Shown: positions 14,904-23,567, numbered from the stretch's first letter. The stretch: DNA of 31,278 nt from an uncultured Lachnospiraceae bacterium (GCA_910588595.1 CAJUQU010000013.1:1-31278), one strand, 5' to 3'. The notes: generated by a model not told the origin, from the sequence alone. Numbers and translations: made by a program.

Positions 14904-15737
14904 TTACCTGTTTTTAAAATAACAATACAGGCAGAACACAATATCGCTCAGCCGCTCGTCTAATTCTTCCACACGGCACTGCTGCCTGTCTGTGAGCTGT
15001 CTCTGACTGAGCAGGTTGTTTCTGATATTTTCAAGATTTGCCTTCTGCCACAACAGATACCGCTTTAGAACCGGATGCGCCATTGTCAGAAGACATGGAC
15101 CATATGTATCGTGGACTCTCGTCAGCCGCTGCGCCTCTCCCTTTGAGACCTCCGAGATGTCAAACGGCTGTCTGCACGCAGGGATCCCATTGACGTAAAC
15201 ACCGCTTTTCCTGCACTTTTGCTCCAGGTTTCCACTGATCTGCCATTCCAGCTTCCCAAAAGCGCCAGGCAGTGCGCGCATCATCGGATAATACTTTCCA
15301 TCTTCATATATGATATCTTCCCTGTCGATCAGATAGCCTTTCTCCCTCAGATAGCTCCGCACCTCCGAAAGTTCCGACTGCGGCTGCAATATGATCTGCT
15401 GCATCTCTCCCACCAGTTTTTTTCCCTGCTCCAATATAGATATGACCAGCTTTCCGCCCATTCCGGCACAGATGATCCCGTCCACCTCGCCCGCCCGGAG
15501 CGCACTGACACCGTCCGACAGTCTGGTCTCTATATAATCCTGCAGGCAAAAATCGGCAATATTGCGCTTCGCCCGATCCAGAGGTCCCCTGTTAATATCC
15601 ATCGCAATCACATGCCTGCATACGTTACTCTTCACGAGCTCCATCGCGACATATCCATGGTCACAGCCGATATCCGCCATACTTTTACAGGGCTGTACAA
15701 GTCCCGCCACAGCCCTCATTCTATCCGATAACAGCAT
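14904..15737 (-). CDS. trmK: tRNA (adenine22-N1)-methyltransferase
   Basis: TrmK makes m1A22 in the D-loop of tRNAs using S-adenosylmethionine. The AdoMet-binding motif is ADIGCDHGY (21-29), with CAGMGG (90-95) and LQPQSE typical of COG2384. The 277 residues exceed the B. subtilis protein by about 40, in the C-terminal charged helical region. ATG 15737 is 9 bases after AGGAG; the gene begins 12 bases after the rpoD stop, so the two are in one operon. Confidence 0.94.
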   Translation of the reverse strand: MLLSDRMRAVAGLVQPCKSMADIGCDHGYVAMELVKSNVCRHVIAMDINRGPLDRAKRNIADFCLQDYIETRLSDGVSALRAGEVDGIICAGMGGKLVISILEQGKKLVGEMQQIILQPQSELSEVRSYLREKGYLIDREDIIYEDGKYYPMMRALPGAFGKLEWQISGNLEQKCRKSGVYVNGIPACRQPFDISEVSKGEAQRLTRVHDTYGPCLLTMAHPVLKRYLLWQKANLENIRNNLLSQRQLTDRQQCRVEELDERLSDIVFCLYCYFKNR

Positions 15738-15749
15738 CCGATCGCTCTC

Positions 15750-16865
15750 CTAATCCAAAAAATCTTTTAATTTGCGGCTTCTAGAAGGATGACGCAGTTT
15801 TCTGAGTGCCTTTGCCTCAATCTGTCTGATGCGTTCTCTCGTGACGTTGAACTCTTTGCCAACTTCCTCCAACGTCCTCGCCCTGCCGTCGTCAAGACCA
15901 AAACGGAGCCGCAAAACTTTCTGTTCCCTGTCCGTCAGTGTGTCAAGCACTTCGACCAGCTGTTCTTTTAACAGCGTAAATGCCGCTGCATCAGCAGGCA
16001 CCGGAACATTATCATCTTGTATAAAATCTCCGAGGTGGCTGTCCTCCTCCTCACCGATAGGCGTTTCCAGCGATACGGGCTCCTGCGATATCTTGAGTAT
16101 CTCTCGCACGCGCTCCTCCGGCATGTTCATCTCCTTTGCGATCTCCTCAGGCGTCGGTTCGCGTCCAAGCTCCTGAAGCAGCTGTCTGCTCACACGGATC
16201 AGCTTGTTGATCGTCTCAACCATGTGCACCGGTATGCGGATCGTCCTCGCCTGGTCTGCGATCGCCCTCGTGATCGCCTGGCGGATCCACCATGTCGCAT
16301 ATGTGGAAAACTTGTAACCTTTTCTGTAATCAAACTTTTCCACCGCCTTGATCAGTCCGAGATTTCCCTCCTGTATCAGATCGAGAAACAGCATTCCGCG
16401 TCCGACATACCGTTTCGCTATACTCACCACCAGACGCAGATTGGCCTCCGCAAGCCTTTTCTTCGCTTCCTCGTCCCCAAGCTCCATCTTCTTGGCAAGT
16501 TCGATCTCCTCATCAGCGCTCAAAAGCGGTACTTTGCCGATTTCTTTCAGATACATTCTGACCGGATCCTCGATGCCGACACCATCTGGTACGGTAAGAT
16601 CGATATTCTCCACATCCATCTCTTCATCGTCCACCAGCAGCAAGTCATCGTCAGGCAGATCATCATCGTCGTCGGTAATGCGAAGCACATCTACATTATT
16701 CTGTTCAAGCGTCTCCAGGATACGCTCAAACTGCTCCTCCTCGAGCGGCATATCTTTGAAAAAATCGCTGATTTCCTGATATTCCAGCACATTTTTCTTT
16801 TTCTTTGCCATCGACAGGAGCTCTTTTAATTTCGCATCGAATTTTGCTTGTGTGTTTTCATCCAT
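15750..16865 (-). CDS. rpoD: Primary sigma factor RpoD (sigma-A)
   Basis: Housekeeping sigma factor. ATG 16865 is 10 bases from GGAGG; an in-frame TTG at 16874 touches that site and is rejected. The 371 residues show region 1.1 with an acidic linker (DDDDDLPDDDLLLVDDEE), region 1.2 (DPVRMYLKEIG), region 2 with the -10-recognising STYATWWIRQAITRAIADQ helix, region 3 and region 4.2 with the helix-turn-helix VTRERIRQIEAKALRKLRHP. It is flanked by dnaG upstream and trmK downstream, the typical sigma operon. The promoters found in this window match its consensus. Confidence 0.98.
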   Translation of the reverse strand: MDENTQAKFDAKLKELLSMAKKKKNVLEYQEISDFFKDMPLEEEQFERILETLEQNNVDVLRITDDDDDLPDDDLLLVDDEEMDVENIDLTVPDGVGIEDPVRMYLKEIGKVPLLSADEEIELAKKMELGDEEAKKRLAEANLRLVVSIAKRYVGRGMLFLDLIQEGNLGLIKAVEKFDYRKGYKFSTYATWWIRQAITRAIADQARTIRIPVHMVETINKLIRVSRQLLQELGREPTPEEIAKEMNMPEERVREILKISQEPVSLETPIGEEEDSHLGDFIQDDNVPVPADAAAFTLLKEQLVEVLDTLTDREQKVLRLRFGLDDGRARTLEEVGKEFNVTRERIRQIEAKALRKLRHPSRSRKLKDFLD

Positions 16866-16900
16866 TCTGGTCAATCCTCCATACCATATTATTTTTATCC

Positions 16901-18691
16901 TTATTTTAGAGAAATATGCGTTTTGTTAAGTTCTTCCAGTGCTTTTTTCCCCTCGATCATCCTGCTGAGCGCCGTGATATCCACACCGGAACGCTCCCGA
17001 TAATACTCATAGCTGTTCTTTTTCACACTGCAGAGGATATCGTGGAAGGCTTTCTCCTTTGCCTGCTCACTCTCCAGCTCCGGGAGCGTCGTCGTGAACA
17101 GTGAAGCTGCCTCGCTCTGATCCTTTTCCTCCTCAAACATATTGATGATGCTCGCGGGATTGAGCTGATTCTTCTCAATATCCTCAAACATCCGACTTGC
17201 GACCCTGCTGTAGAGTTCCACAGTAAAATCCTCCGCGGAGATATAGGATTTGATCTTCGCATACAGCTGCGGATGATCTGTCAGCCATGTGAGCAGCAGC
17301 CGCTGTGATCTTCTGGCGTTCTCCTCCGGGGTGTTTTTGTTTCTGCTCTGTATCCCGGACTTAGGCCGCTCTGTCACCTGCACCGCATATCCGCCTGTCT
17401 TTGCCGCCATGTTCACAACCAGCTTTCTCAGATTGTCAAACCCTATGTGATACTTCTCTGCCACAGCTTCTAGGTAATTCTCCCGCTCCACATCCTCACT
17501 AAAATCACAAAGTTTTCTTGCGATCTGATTGTAAAAGTTTGTCTTTCCCTCCGGATCGCCCAGGTCATACTCCCGCTCCAGAATCCGAATTTCAAACATA
17601 AAAGAATTCTCTGCATGATCGATCCGCTCCTGAAATGCCTCCTGTCCCCGATTCTTGATAAATTCATCGGGATCCTTGTACGGTGACATATCGATGATCC
17701 TGCCTGACATCCCCGCATCGCGGAGGATCCGAATCGCGCGAAGCGCCGCTTTCACACCTGCACCGTCACTGTCGTACGCCAGAAGAACATCCTTTGTGTA
17801 CTTCTTGATCAACCCCGCCTGCCCCGGTGTAAATGCGGTTCCAAGTGATGCCACCGCCTGCGAAAATCCCGCCTGATGCATACTGATGACATCCATATAT
17901 CCCTCACACAATATAATATTCCCGGTCCTGGCAGTGCGCGCATAATTCATACCATAGAGATTTCTACTCTTGTCAAAGATCTCCGTCTCCGGCGAGTTCA
18001 GATACTTGGGACCACTGTCCGCATCTCCCATGATACGCCCCCCAAAACCTATGACACGATGGTTGATATCCTGGATCGGAAACATCACCCGGTTCCAGAA
18101 CTGTGTTTTCGTCCCCCTCCGCTCATCGGTTTTTGCAAGTCCCACATCGCGGATCAAGTCATCTGTGTATCCTTTCTGATGCAGATACGCCAACAGCTCC
18201 TCTCCCCTTGCCGGCGCATAGCCTAGTCCAAAATTCTTGCGCGTCTCGTCGGAGAGCTGACGCTTGTCCAGATATTCCTTTGCCTTTGCCCCCCGCTCAT
18301 TCCGCAGCATGACATAGTAGAATTTCGCTGCTTCCTTATTGACCTCCAACAGTTTTGACCGCCTGCTTTCACGCCGCCTTGCTTCCTCCGAGTACTCCGC
18401 CTTTGGGAGCTCCACACCTGCCTTTTCCGCGAGCATTTTTAATGCCTCTGGAAACGTGCAGTTCTCATATTTCATCACGAAGGTGAGCACATTCCCACCC
18501 TCACCACAGCCAAAGCACTTGTAGATCTGCCTTGCCCTGTTTACGGAAAAGGACGGCGTCTTCTCCCCATGAAAAGGGCAGCAGCACATATAGTTGCTGC
18601 CTTTTTTCTGCAATGATATATAACCAGAAATCACATCGACAATATCGCTCTTCTGTCTGACTTCCTCGATCAGTTCCTCTGGATAATACAT
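16901..18691 (-). CDS. dnaG: DNA primase
   Basis: Synthesises RNA primers at the replication fork. The N-terminal CHC2 zinc finger has C38-x2-H41 and C59-x2-C62 (CPFH, CFGC). The RNA polymerase domain follows, with the TOPRIM motifs EGYMD (263-267) and DSDGAG (307-312). The C-terminal part (about 440-596) is the helicase-binding region. The length of 596 is usual. GGAG lies 4-5 bases before ATG 18691. It lies between dgt and rpoD with gaps of 25 and 35 bases, consistent with one operon. Confidence 0.97.
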   Translation of the reverse strand: MYYPEELIEEVRQKSDIVDVISGYISLQKKGSNYMCCCPFHGEKTPSFSVNRARQIYKCFGCGEGGNVLTFVMKYENCTFPEALKMLAEKAGVELPKAEYSEEARRRESRRSKLLEVNKEAAKFYYVMLRNERGAKAKEYLDKRQLSDETRKNFGLGYAPARGEELLAYLHQKGYTDDLIRDVGLAKTDERRGTKTQFWNRVMFPIQDINHRVIGFGGRIMGDADSGPKYLNSPETEIFDKSRNLYGMNYARTARTGNIILCEGYMDVISMHQAGFSQAVASLGTAFTPGQAGLIKKYTKDVLLAYDSDGAGVKAALRAIRILRDAGMSGRIIDMSPYKDPDEFIKNRGQEAFQERIDHAENSFMFEIRILEREYDLGDPEGKTNFYNQIARKLCDFSEDVERENYLEAVAEKYHIGFDNLRKLVVNMAAKTGGYAVQVTERPKSGIQSRNKNTPEENARRSQRLLLTWLTDHPQLYAKIKSYISAEDFTVELYSRVASRMFEDIEKNQLNPASIINMFEEEKDQSEAASLFTTTLPELESEQAKEKAFHDILCSVKKNSYEYYRERSGVDITALSRMIEGKKALEELNKTHISLK

Positions 18692-18716
18692 TGATCTCCA
18701 ACTCTCTTTCTAAATC

Positions 18717-19724
18717 CTAATACCCCATCCAAAATTTCGGTATGTATATTTTCTCATACAAGGAAATCGCAAACCGGTCTGTCATAGAACTTATGTAATC
18801 GCACACAACCTTCTCGCGCGGTTCACCCTGTAGCCCCAGCTCGACAAAAAACTTCGGCAGCGCATTGGTGTGCTTCATAAAATACTCGTACAGCGTCTTG
18901 ACCAGCGCGACCGCTTTCGTCTCCTCGCACTTTGCCACAGAATTGCTGTACACCTTATCATACATAAAGCGGCGCAGATTGCGCATTCCAAGCTCCACAT
19001 CATCTGACATCCGCACATCATCCGTCCCCTTGCTCTGCGTCACGATATCATGTATGAAATTGTTGAGCCGCTCCCGCGGACTGTACCCGATGATCTCTCC
19101 GATCTCCCGCGGTATATCCCGCTCTTTTAAGATGCCTGCCCTGACAGCATCGTCCATGTCATGATATGTATACGCGATCTTGTCTGAAAAGCGCACTACT
19201 TTCCCCTCCAGCGTTGAAGGCATACTCGAAGTCTGATGGTTGCGCATGCCATCCCGCACTTCCCATGTCAGATTCAACCCTTCACCATCTTTTTCAAGCA
19301 GCTCTACAGTGCGCACACTCTGTTCATTGTGCTTGAAACCATACGGACAGATTTCATTTAACGCGCGTTCCCCGGCATGTCCAAAGGGCGTGTGCCCTAA
19401 GTCATGCCCTAGAGCGATCGCCTCCACGAGCTCCTCATTTAACTGCAGCGCTCTTGCGATCGTCCTCGCATTCTGCGACACTTCAAGAGTGTGCGTCAGT
19501 CTTGTTCTATAATGATCGCCTTCTGGCGACAAAAAAACCTGTGTCTTATCCTTGAGACGCCGAAATGACTTGGAATGGAGTATCCTGTCCCTGTCCCGCT
19601 GGAACACAGGTCTGATATCACACTGCTCTTCCTCCCTGTCCCTGCCTCTTGACCTGGCGCTGAGTGTGGCATATGGACTCAGATACTCGCTCTCCCACTG
19701 CTCAAGGTTCTCACGTATTGTCAT
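18717..19724 (-). CDS. dgt: dGTP triphosphohydrolase-like HD protein
   Basis: Hydrolyses dGTP (or dNTPs) to the nucleoside and triphosphate, limiting dNTP pools. The 335 residues carry the HD metal site: RTRLTHTLEV (73-82), GHDLGHTPFGHAGE (106-119) and FSDKIAYTYHDMD. Length fits the short type-2 Dgt family, shorter than the 505-residue E. coli enzyme. It is the first gene of the dgt-dnaG-rpoD-trmK-nif3 cluster; GGGGGA precedes ATG 19724 by 6 bases. No clear promoter is visible in the 111 bases between it and the lipoprotein gene. Confidence 0.93.
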   Translation of the reverse strand: MTIRENLEQWESEYLSPYATLSARSRGRDREEEQCDIRPVFQRDRDRILHSKSFRRLKDKTQVFLSPEGDHYRTRLTHTLEVSQNARTIARALQLNEELVEAIALGHDLGHTPFGHAGERALNEICPYGFKHNEQSVRTVELLEKDGEGLNLTWEVRDGMRNHQTSSMPSTLEGKVVRFSDKIAYTYHDMDDAVRAGILKERDIPREIGEIIGYSPRERLNNFIHDIVTQSKGTDDVRMSDDVELGMRNLRRFMYDKVYSNSVAKCEETKAVALVKTLYEYFMKHTNALPKFFVELGLQGEPREKVVCDYISSMTDRFAISLYEKIYIPKFWMGY

Positions 19725-19820
19725 ATTGATCCCCCGCTAACCTGTTAAGGTGAAAATACTTTCCTTATTTCATATATTCCACACGGATTTCCAAATTCCT
19801 TTTTTTCTTTTATTTCTACA

Positions 19821-19856
19821 GAATTTTCTATCGATCTATAGATCAATAGAAAATTC
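19821..19856. repeat. 36-bp imperfect palindrome at the lipoprotein gene 3' end
   Basis: GAATTTTCTAT (19821-19831) pairs with ATAGAAAATTC (19846-19856); after one mismatch the core GATCTATAGATC (19833-19844) is itself palindromic. It overlaps the stop codon of the lipoprotein gene. There is no T-run downstream on the minus strand, so a terminator role is uncertain. Confidence 0.6.
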
Positions 19857-20696
19857 AAGTTCAACATAATCTCCCATGGCATGCTCTGCCTCGATAAATA
19901 GAATCAAATGATTGTCCCTGACCGCCGAAAACCCTGCCGGGATCAACTCCGGATTCCCCAGATCGAAATCAAAGTCAAGCAGCGTTATGGCATAGTCCGT
20001 CAGCGCGCCGTTATTCAGATAGGCGGAGAAATCAGCCGGATCGACACCTTCATTTTGGATCGTATAGCCATTGGCATTCTCCAGACTGTTCACCACCGAA
20101 GCGATATCCGCAAAATCTTTCAACCTGACATTCTTTCCGCTGTTCAGATCTATGTTCAGTGTCTTTATAACATTGTTGGGATATGCACTGTTGATATAAT
20201 ACGATGATCCTTTGAAAATAAAGGACACAAGACCGCTTCCTTTCGTTGCCGCCTCGTATCTCAACTCGTAGGAACCCAAATTCTCAGTGGAGATCTGGCT
20301 GAGCGCCACTGCCTTGATCTTCTCGTTGATCTCCTGCTGTTTTCCCTCGTCTGACAGACCTGTAAGCTGCGGATACTCCACCCTGACTGCTCCCTCTTCG
20401 TACACTGCCGTTTCGATATTATAGACAACCCCGTTTTCGCCCGCGATACGATCTGCATAGGGTACGACCACCGCCGTCTCAGATTCAACGGAACACTCTG
20501 TCTCCTGTTCTGTCCTTTCTGTACTGATCGTTTGCGGTTCGTCACGCACGATCACCTGCGCTGGATCATCGCGCATCAGCGTGTCAAAATCCTTTACGAT
20601 CGGTTCCTTATCCCCTTTGCCCGCATTTCCTCCACAACCTGCTGCCGACAGCATGATGACAGTGAAGATACAGATGCATCCTGTGTACTTTCTCAT
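19836..20696 (-). CDS. Lipoprotein with RsiV/DUF3298-like domain
   Basis: Predicted surface lipoprotein. ATG 20696 is 8 bases from AAAGGA; longer in-frame starts up to 20789 lack a ribosome site and would bury the signal. The signal peptide MRKYTGCICIFTVIMLSAAG ends in a lipobox with Cys21 as lipidation site. A Glu/Thr-rich linker follows, then residues about 90-286 resembling the DUF4163/DUF3298 fold of the RsiV/PdaC type (VEYPQL, alternating strands, LKDFADI). RsiV binds lysozyme in B. subtilis; no such role is shown here. A TATAAT-like sequence lies at about 20711-20716, suggesting its own promoter. Confidence 0.75.
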   Translation of the reverse strand: MRKYTGCICIFTVIMLSAAGCGGNAGKGDKEPIVKDFDTLMRDDPAQVIVRDEPQTISTERTEQETECSVESETAVVVPYADRIAGENGVVYNIETAVYEEGAVRVEYPQLTGLSDEGKQQEINEKIKAVALSQISTENLGSYELRYEAATKGSGLVSFIFKGSSYYINSAYPNNVIKTLNIDLNSGKNVRLKDFADIASVVNSLENANGYTIQNEGVDPADFSAYLNNGALTDYAITLLDFDFDLGNPELIPAGFSAVRDNHLILFIEAEHAMGDYVELEFSIDL

Positions 20697-20805
20697 AATA
20701 TTGTCCTTTCGTATTATATAATCAAACAGGCGTATGACCGCCTCTGCTGCTGTGCTGCTCATTTCCCGCAGCATATGATATGCAATCAAACAGAGAATAC
20801 CGCAC

Positions 20806-20846
20806 GCCCCGTACAGCGTTCAACGGATACTTCCTCTGCACGGGGC
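20806..20846 (-). repeat. GC-rich 7-bp stem between tRNA-Leu and the lipoprotein gene
   Basis: GCCCCGT (20806-20812) and ACGGGGC (20840-20846) enclose 27 bases. It lies after the tRNA terminator and upstream of the lipoprotein gene. No T-run follows. Function unknown. Confidence 0.35.
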
Positions 20847-20854
20847 TGTGCATG

Positions 20855-20886
20855 AAAAAAACTCTGGAATCTATTCTATTCCAGAG
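20855..20886 (-). terminator. Terminator of tRNA-Leu
   Basis: On the minus strand CTCTGGAAT (20886-20878), a 7-base loop, ATTCCAGAG (20870-20862), then seven T (20861-20855). A textbook intrinsic terminator 9 bases after the tRNA. Confidence 0.95.
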
Positions 20887-20895
20887 CATAATCCA

Positions 20896-20979
20896 TGCGG
20901 AAGATGGGACTTGAACCCACACGTCGAATCCGACACAAGAACCTTAATCTTGCCTGTCTGCCAATTCCAGCACTTCCGC
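20896..20979 (-). tRNA. tRNA-Leu (anticodon AAG)
   Basis: 84-nt class II tRNA. Acceptor GCGGAAG pairs with CTTCCGC, then A73; CCA is not encoded. D-arm CTG...CAG with the GG pair; anticodon stem CAAGA/TCTTG closes the loop TTAAGGT, so bases 34-36 are AAG and base 37 is G. A long variable arm GTCG-GATT-CGAC and T-arm GTGGG-TTCAAGT-CCCAT complete it. A73 and the long variable arm fit leucine identity. AAG at the wobble base implies deamination to inosine by TadA to read CUU, CUC and CUA; most bacteria use GAG here. It has its own promoter and terminator. Confidence 0.95.
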
Positions 20980-20993
20980 AAAGAACAAAATCT

Positions 20994-21022
20994 ATTTTAC
21001 CGCATAATGTTAATTTTGTCAA
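20994..21022 (-). promoter_or_regulatory. tRNA-Leu promoter
   Basis: Consensus TTGACA (21022-21017), 17-bp spacer, TAAAAT (20999-20994) on the minus strand. The tRNA 5' end is 14 bases beyond the -10 box, so a leader of about 7-8 bases is removed by RNase P. Confidence 0.85.
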
Positions 21023-21046
21023 TTGATTTTTTCAAAAAAAGCACTT

Positions 21047-21595
21047 TTAGATTTTTATCTGTTCAAAATACTTAGGTTCCACCTTCTTCGTGAGCCATAC
21101 ACCGTTCTCGGACAGGTAAAAAGAGATGCCGCCCTCATACATGACACCGCTGTGTACTTTGAGAATGATCGGCTTCCCGTGCCGCTTTCCCACGTTGACC
21201 GCCGTCTCGATATCCTTCGACAGATGTACATACAATCGTGACATTGGTCTGATCCCCTGCTTTTGAATACTCTGATAAAAACCTACAGCCGTCCCATGGT
21301 ACAACACTTCCGGCGGCTCCTGTTCCTTCAATCCGACATCAACAGAAATGCTGTGACCTTGATTTGCGCGAATCAATGTCTTATCCTCATTGAACGAATA
21401 CCGCTGTTTTTCATCTGTCCTGACAATTTCATCCAGAAACTCCATGTTTATTTTTCTTCCGGTTTTTTTGATCCCTGCCAGCAGCTTTTCCACATCCGCC
21501 CAGCCATGTTCGTCCAACTGTATATATGCCGCGTCCGGATGATGGCGCAGAACAAGGCTGATAAATTTACTCATGCTGTCTTTTCTATTTTTCAC
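21047..21595 (-). CDS. kptA: RNA 2'-phosphotransferase (KptA/Tpt1)
   Basis: Tpt1 enzymes transfer an internal RNA 2'-phosphate to NAD+. In fungi this finishes tRNA splicing; bacterial substrates are unclear. The 182 residues show SLVLRHHP (13-20) with the conserved Arg17, RANQGHS (76-82), YHGT (99-102) and HLS (124-126). The GTG at 21595 lies about 5 bases after AGGAAGGGA; the in-frame ATG at 21574 is about 25 bases away, so GTG is preferred. It has its own promoter (21662-21690) and is followed by the separately transcribed tRNA-Leu. Confidence 0.93.
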   Translation of the reverse strand: MKNRKDSMSKFISLVLRHHPDAAYIQLDEHGWADVEKLLAGIKKTGRKINMEFLDEIVRTDEKQRYSFNEDKTLIRANQGHSISVDVGLKEQEPPEVLYHGTAVGFYQSIQKQGIRPMSRLYVHLSKDIETAVNVGKRHGKPIILKVHSGVMYEGGISFYLSENGVWLTKKVEPKYFEQIKI

Positions 21596-21661
21596 AAAAT
21601 CCCTTCCTATCCTCTCTCACACTGTAATACACATTTCATTCATCTCTTAAAATCCATGGAT

Positions 21662-21690
21662 ATTATACTGCAATCAACAGCTTTACACAA
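21662..21690 (-). promoter_or_regulatory. kptA promoter
   Basis: TTGTGT (21690-21685), 17-bp spacer, TATAAT (21667-21662) on the minus strand, giving a leader of about 60 bases. Confidence 0.6.
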
Positions 21691-21718
21691 CCCTTGATCA
21701 CAGAATTATTATTTCATG

Positions 21719-21748
21719 TTGTCTTTTGCCTCCTCACAATGATATACT
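21719..21748 (+). promoter_or_regulatory. Promoter of the HD-domain gene
   Basis: TTGTCT (21719-21724), 18-bp spacer, TATACT (21743-21748), divergent from the kptA promoter. Confidence 0.5.
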
Positions 21749-21787
21749 TAAAAATAACAACATAATCAATATACAAAGGAGACTGCT

Positions 21788-22354
21788 ATGTTACCAGATC
21801 GAACTACAGCGGAAAATTTATTGAAGGACGCAGAACAATGCAACCCAGGAGCGTGGGTAGACCACAGCAAGAACACCGCACAGTGCGCAGAAAAGATTGC
21901 CGGAGCGTGTGCGCACATGGAGAGCGAAAAAGCCTATATTTTGGGACTTTTGCACGATATAGGCAGAAAGTTTGGTGTAAAGCATCTAGGGCACATCTAT
22001 GACGGTTATCAGTACATGCTAAAGCTCGGATACGATGAGGCTGCCAAGATCTGTCTGACACACTCTTTCAGTGTCCAGAATATCCATGACTACATAGGCA
22101 GGTTCGATATCGGAGACGATGAGATCCGGGAGCTCGAGGAAGCGCTGGCTGCTGTAGAGTACGATGACTATGACCGTCTGATCCAGCTCTGCGACAGCAT
22201 GGCAGGTGCTGAGGGCGTCATGGCGATGGAAGACCGCATGTCAGATGTTGCTCGCCGTTATGGCAGCTATCCACAGGAAAAATGGGATAAAAATATGGCG
22301 TTAAAAGACTACTTCTCGACAAAAGCCGGAAAAGACATCTACGAACTGTTATAA
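21788..22354 (+). CDS. HD-domain phosphohydrolase of unknown substrate
   Basis: Metal-dependent phosphohydrolase fold. The 188 residues contain His26, HD at 56-57 in LLHDIGRKFG, THSF (91-94) and the distal Asp in LCDSM (134-138), the standard H...HD...D set. It lacks the EAL/GGDEF-type HD-GYP signature and any sensor domain. AAGGAG lies 7 bases before the ATG. Its divergent neighbour is kptA; downstream genes are DUF1292 and DUF2225. The substrate cannot be named from sequence. Confidence 0.85.
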   Translation: MLPDRTTAENLLKDAEQCNPGAWVDHSKNTAQCAEKIAGACAHMESEKAYILGLLHDIGRKFGVKHLGHIYDGYQYMLKLGYDEAAKICLTHSFSVQNIHDYIGRFDIGDDEIRELEEALAAVEYDDYDRLIQLCDSMAGAEGVMAMEDRMSDVARRYGSYPQEKWDKNMALKDYFSTKAGKDIYELL

Positions 22355-22386
22355 TGTTTTTGAGAAATTTTCAGAATTTTCTTGAT

Positions 22387-22416
22387 TTGTGCATGTACTT
22401 GGGGGTAAGATATAGG
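22387..22416 (+). promoter_or_regulatory. Possible promoter of the DUF1292 gene
   Basis: TTGTGC (22387-22392), 18-bp spacer, TATAGG (22411-22416). A modest match lying between the HD gene and the DUF1292 gene. Confidence 0.35.
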
Positions 22417-22470
22417 TATTGGCAGATAGAGAACTGCATATTATTTAAGAAAGGTTTGGTGTACTAAACT

Positions 22471-22803
22471 ATGACAGACAAAGACACAAATGGCTATGAC
22501 GATGAGGAGATGACCGTTGAACTCGAGCTTGATGACGGCCAGGTCGTTAACTGCGCAGTCATAACGATCCTGACAGTTGATAAAAAAGATTACATTGCCC
22601 TGCTCCCACTTGATGAGAGCGGAAACAACGACGATGGCGAAGTGTGGTTTTATCAGTATGAGGAAGACGAAAAGGATCCCGACGCGGAACCCAAACTAAC
22701 CTATATTGACGACGATGAAGAATACGAAAATGTCGCAGATGCTTTTGACGAGTATCTTGATAATGTTGAGTTTGACGAAATCGTTGAAGATACAAATGCG
22801 TAG
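22471..22803 (+). CDS. DUF1292 (YrzB-like) acidic protein
   Basis: 110 residues, strongly acidic, with the DUF1292 pattern: MTVELELDDGQVVNCAVIT (14-32), YIALLPL (41-47) and EVWFYQYEE (57-65), then an acidic tail. The family is widespread in Firmicutes next to ruvX and alaS but has no known function; here it is elsewhere. The ribosome site is weak (GGTG about 9 bases before the ATG), and an in-frame stop just upstream rules out a longer start. Confidence 0.85.
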   Translation: MTDKDTNGYDDEEMTVELELDDGQVVNCAVITILTVDKKDYIALLPLDESGNNDDGEVWFYQYEEDEKDPDAEPKLTYIDDDEEYENVADAFDEYLDNVEFDEIVEDTNA

Positions 22804-22835
22804 TAAAAAATAGTGATCTGGAGGGATACAACGAA

Positions 22836-23567
22836 ATGGAAACAAACGAAAAAACATTACTTATAGACAAGCGATATACTTGTCCGATCTGCGACAAACA
22901 GATACGCGCTAAATCGGTAAAATCCAACGCTGCACGCTTTGTCAACACAATGGGCGACTTAAGACCGATCTACAGCAATATCAATATCACAAAGTACGAT
23001 GCCGTATGCTGTCCGAACTGTGGTTACGCTGCCCTGACCCAAAATTTCAGCAATCTTACATCAACACAGAAAAAACTCATAAAGGACAAGATCCAGACAA
23101 ATTATAAATCCCACGAGGAGACAGAATGTGATTTCTATACGACAGAAGTAGCTATCAGCCGCATGAAGATGACATTGCTGTGCACGATCACAAAAGAAGC
23201 AAAGGCGAGTGAATCCGGATATGTATGCCTCAAGATAAGCTGGCTGTATCAGGCTCTGGCAGACGAAATCCCAGAGGACGCACCTGATGCCGCCGCCAAA
23301 AAGGACTTGTACCTCAAAGAGGCGCACAACGCGGCGATGAAAGCGTACGAGTACCTATCCAACGCCCGCATGCATGAGGAATACCCAATCGCGAGCATGA
23401 ATGAGACGACTCTCGATTATCTTCTGTCATATCTGGCGTATGAAAAAGGGGACTACCAGACCGCAATGCAATTTTTATCCGGCGTTGTCTCCAACCGCAG
23501 CACCAGTCCCCGCCTGAAGGACAAAGCCATCGATCTCAAAGACCTGATCAGCCAGGCGAAGGAGTAG
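22836..23567 (+). CDS. DUF2225 zinc-ribbon/TPR-like protein
   Basis: 243 residues. CPIC (16-19) and CPNCGY (59-64) probably bind one zinc; the C-terminal part is helical with TPR-like repeats (ISWLYQALADE, EKGDYQTAMQFLSGVV). This fits DUF2225, a Firmicute family of unknown function. GGAGGG lies 10 bases before ATG 22836, 33 bases after the DUF1292 stop, so they probably share a transcript. The 3' end overlaps the convergent helicase gene by 20 bases. Confidence 0.85.
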   Translation: METNEKTLLIDKRYTCPICDKQIRAKSVKSNAARFVNTMGDLRPIYSNINITKYDAVCCPNCGYAALTQNFSNLTSTQKKLIKDKIQTNYKSHEETECDFYTTEVAISRMKMTLLCTITKEAKASESGYVCLKISWLYQALADEIPEDAPDAAAKKDLYLKEAHNAAMKAYEYLSNARMHEEYPIASMNETTLDYLLSYLAYEKGDYQTAMQFLSGVVSNRSTSPRLKDKAIDLKDLISQAKE

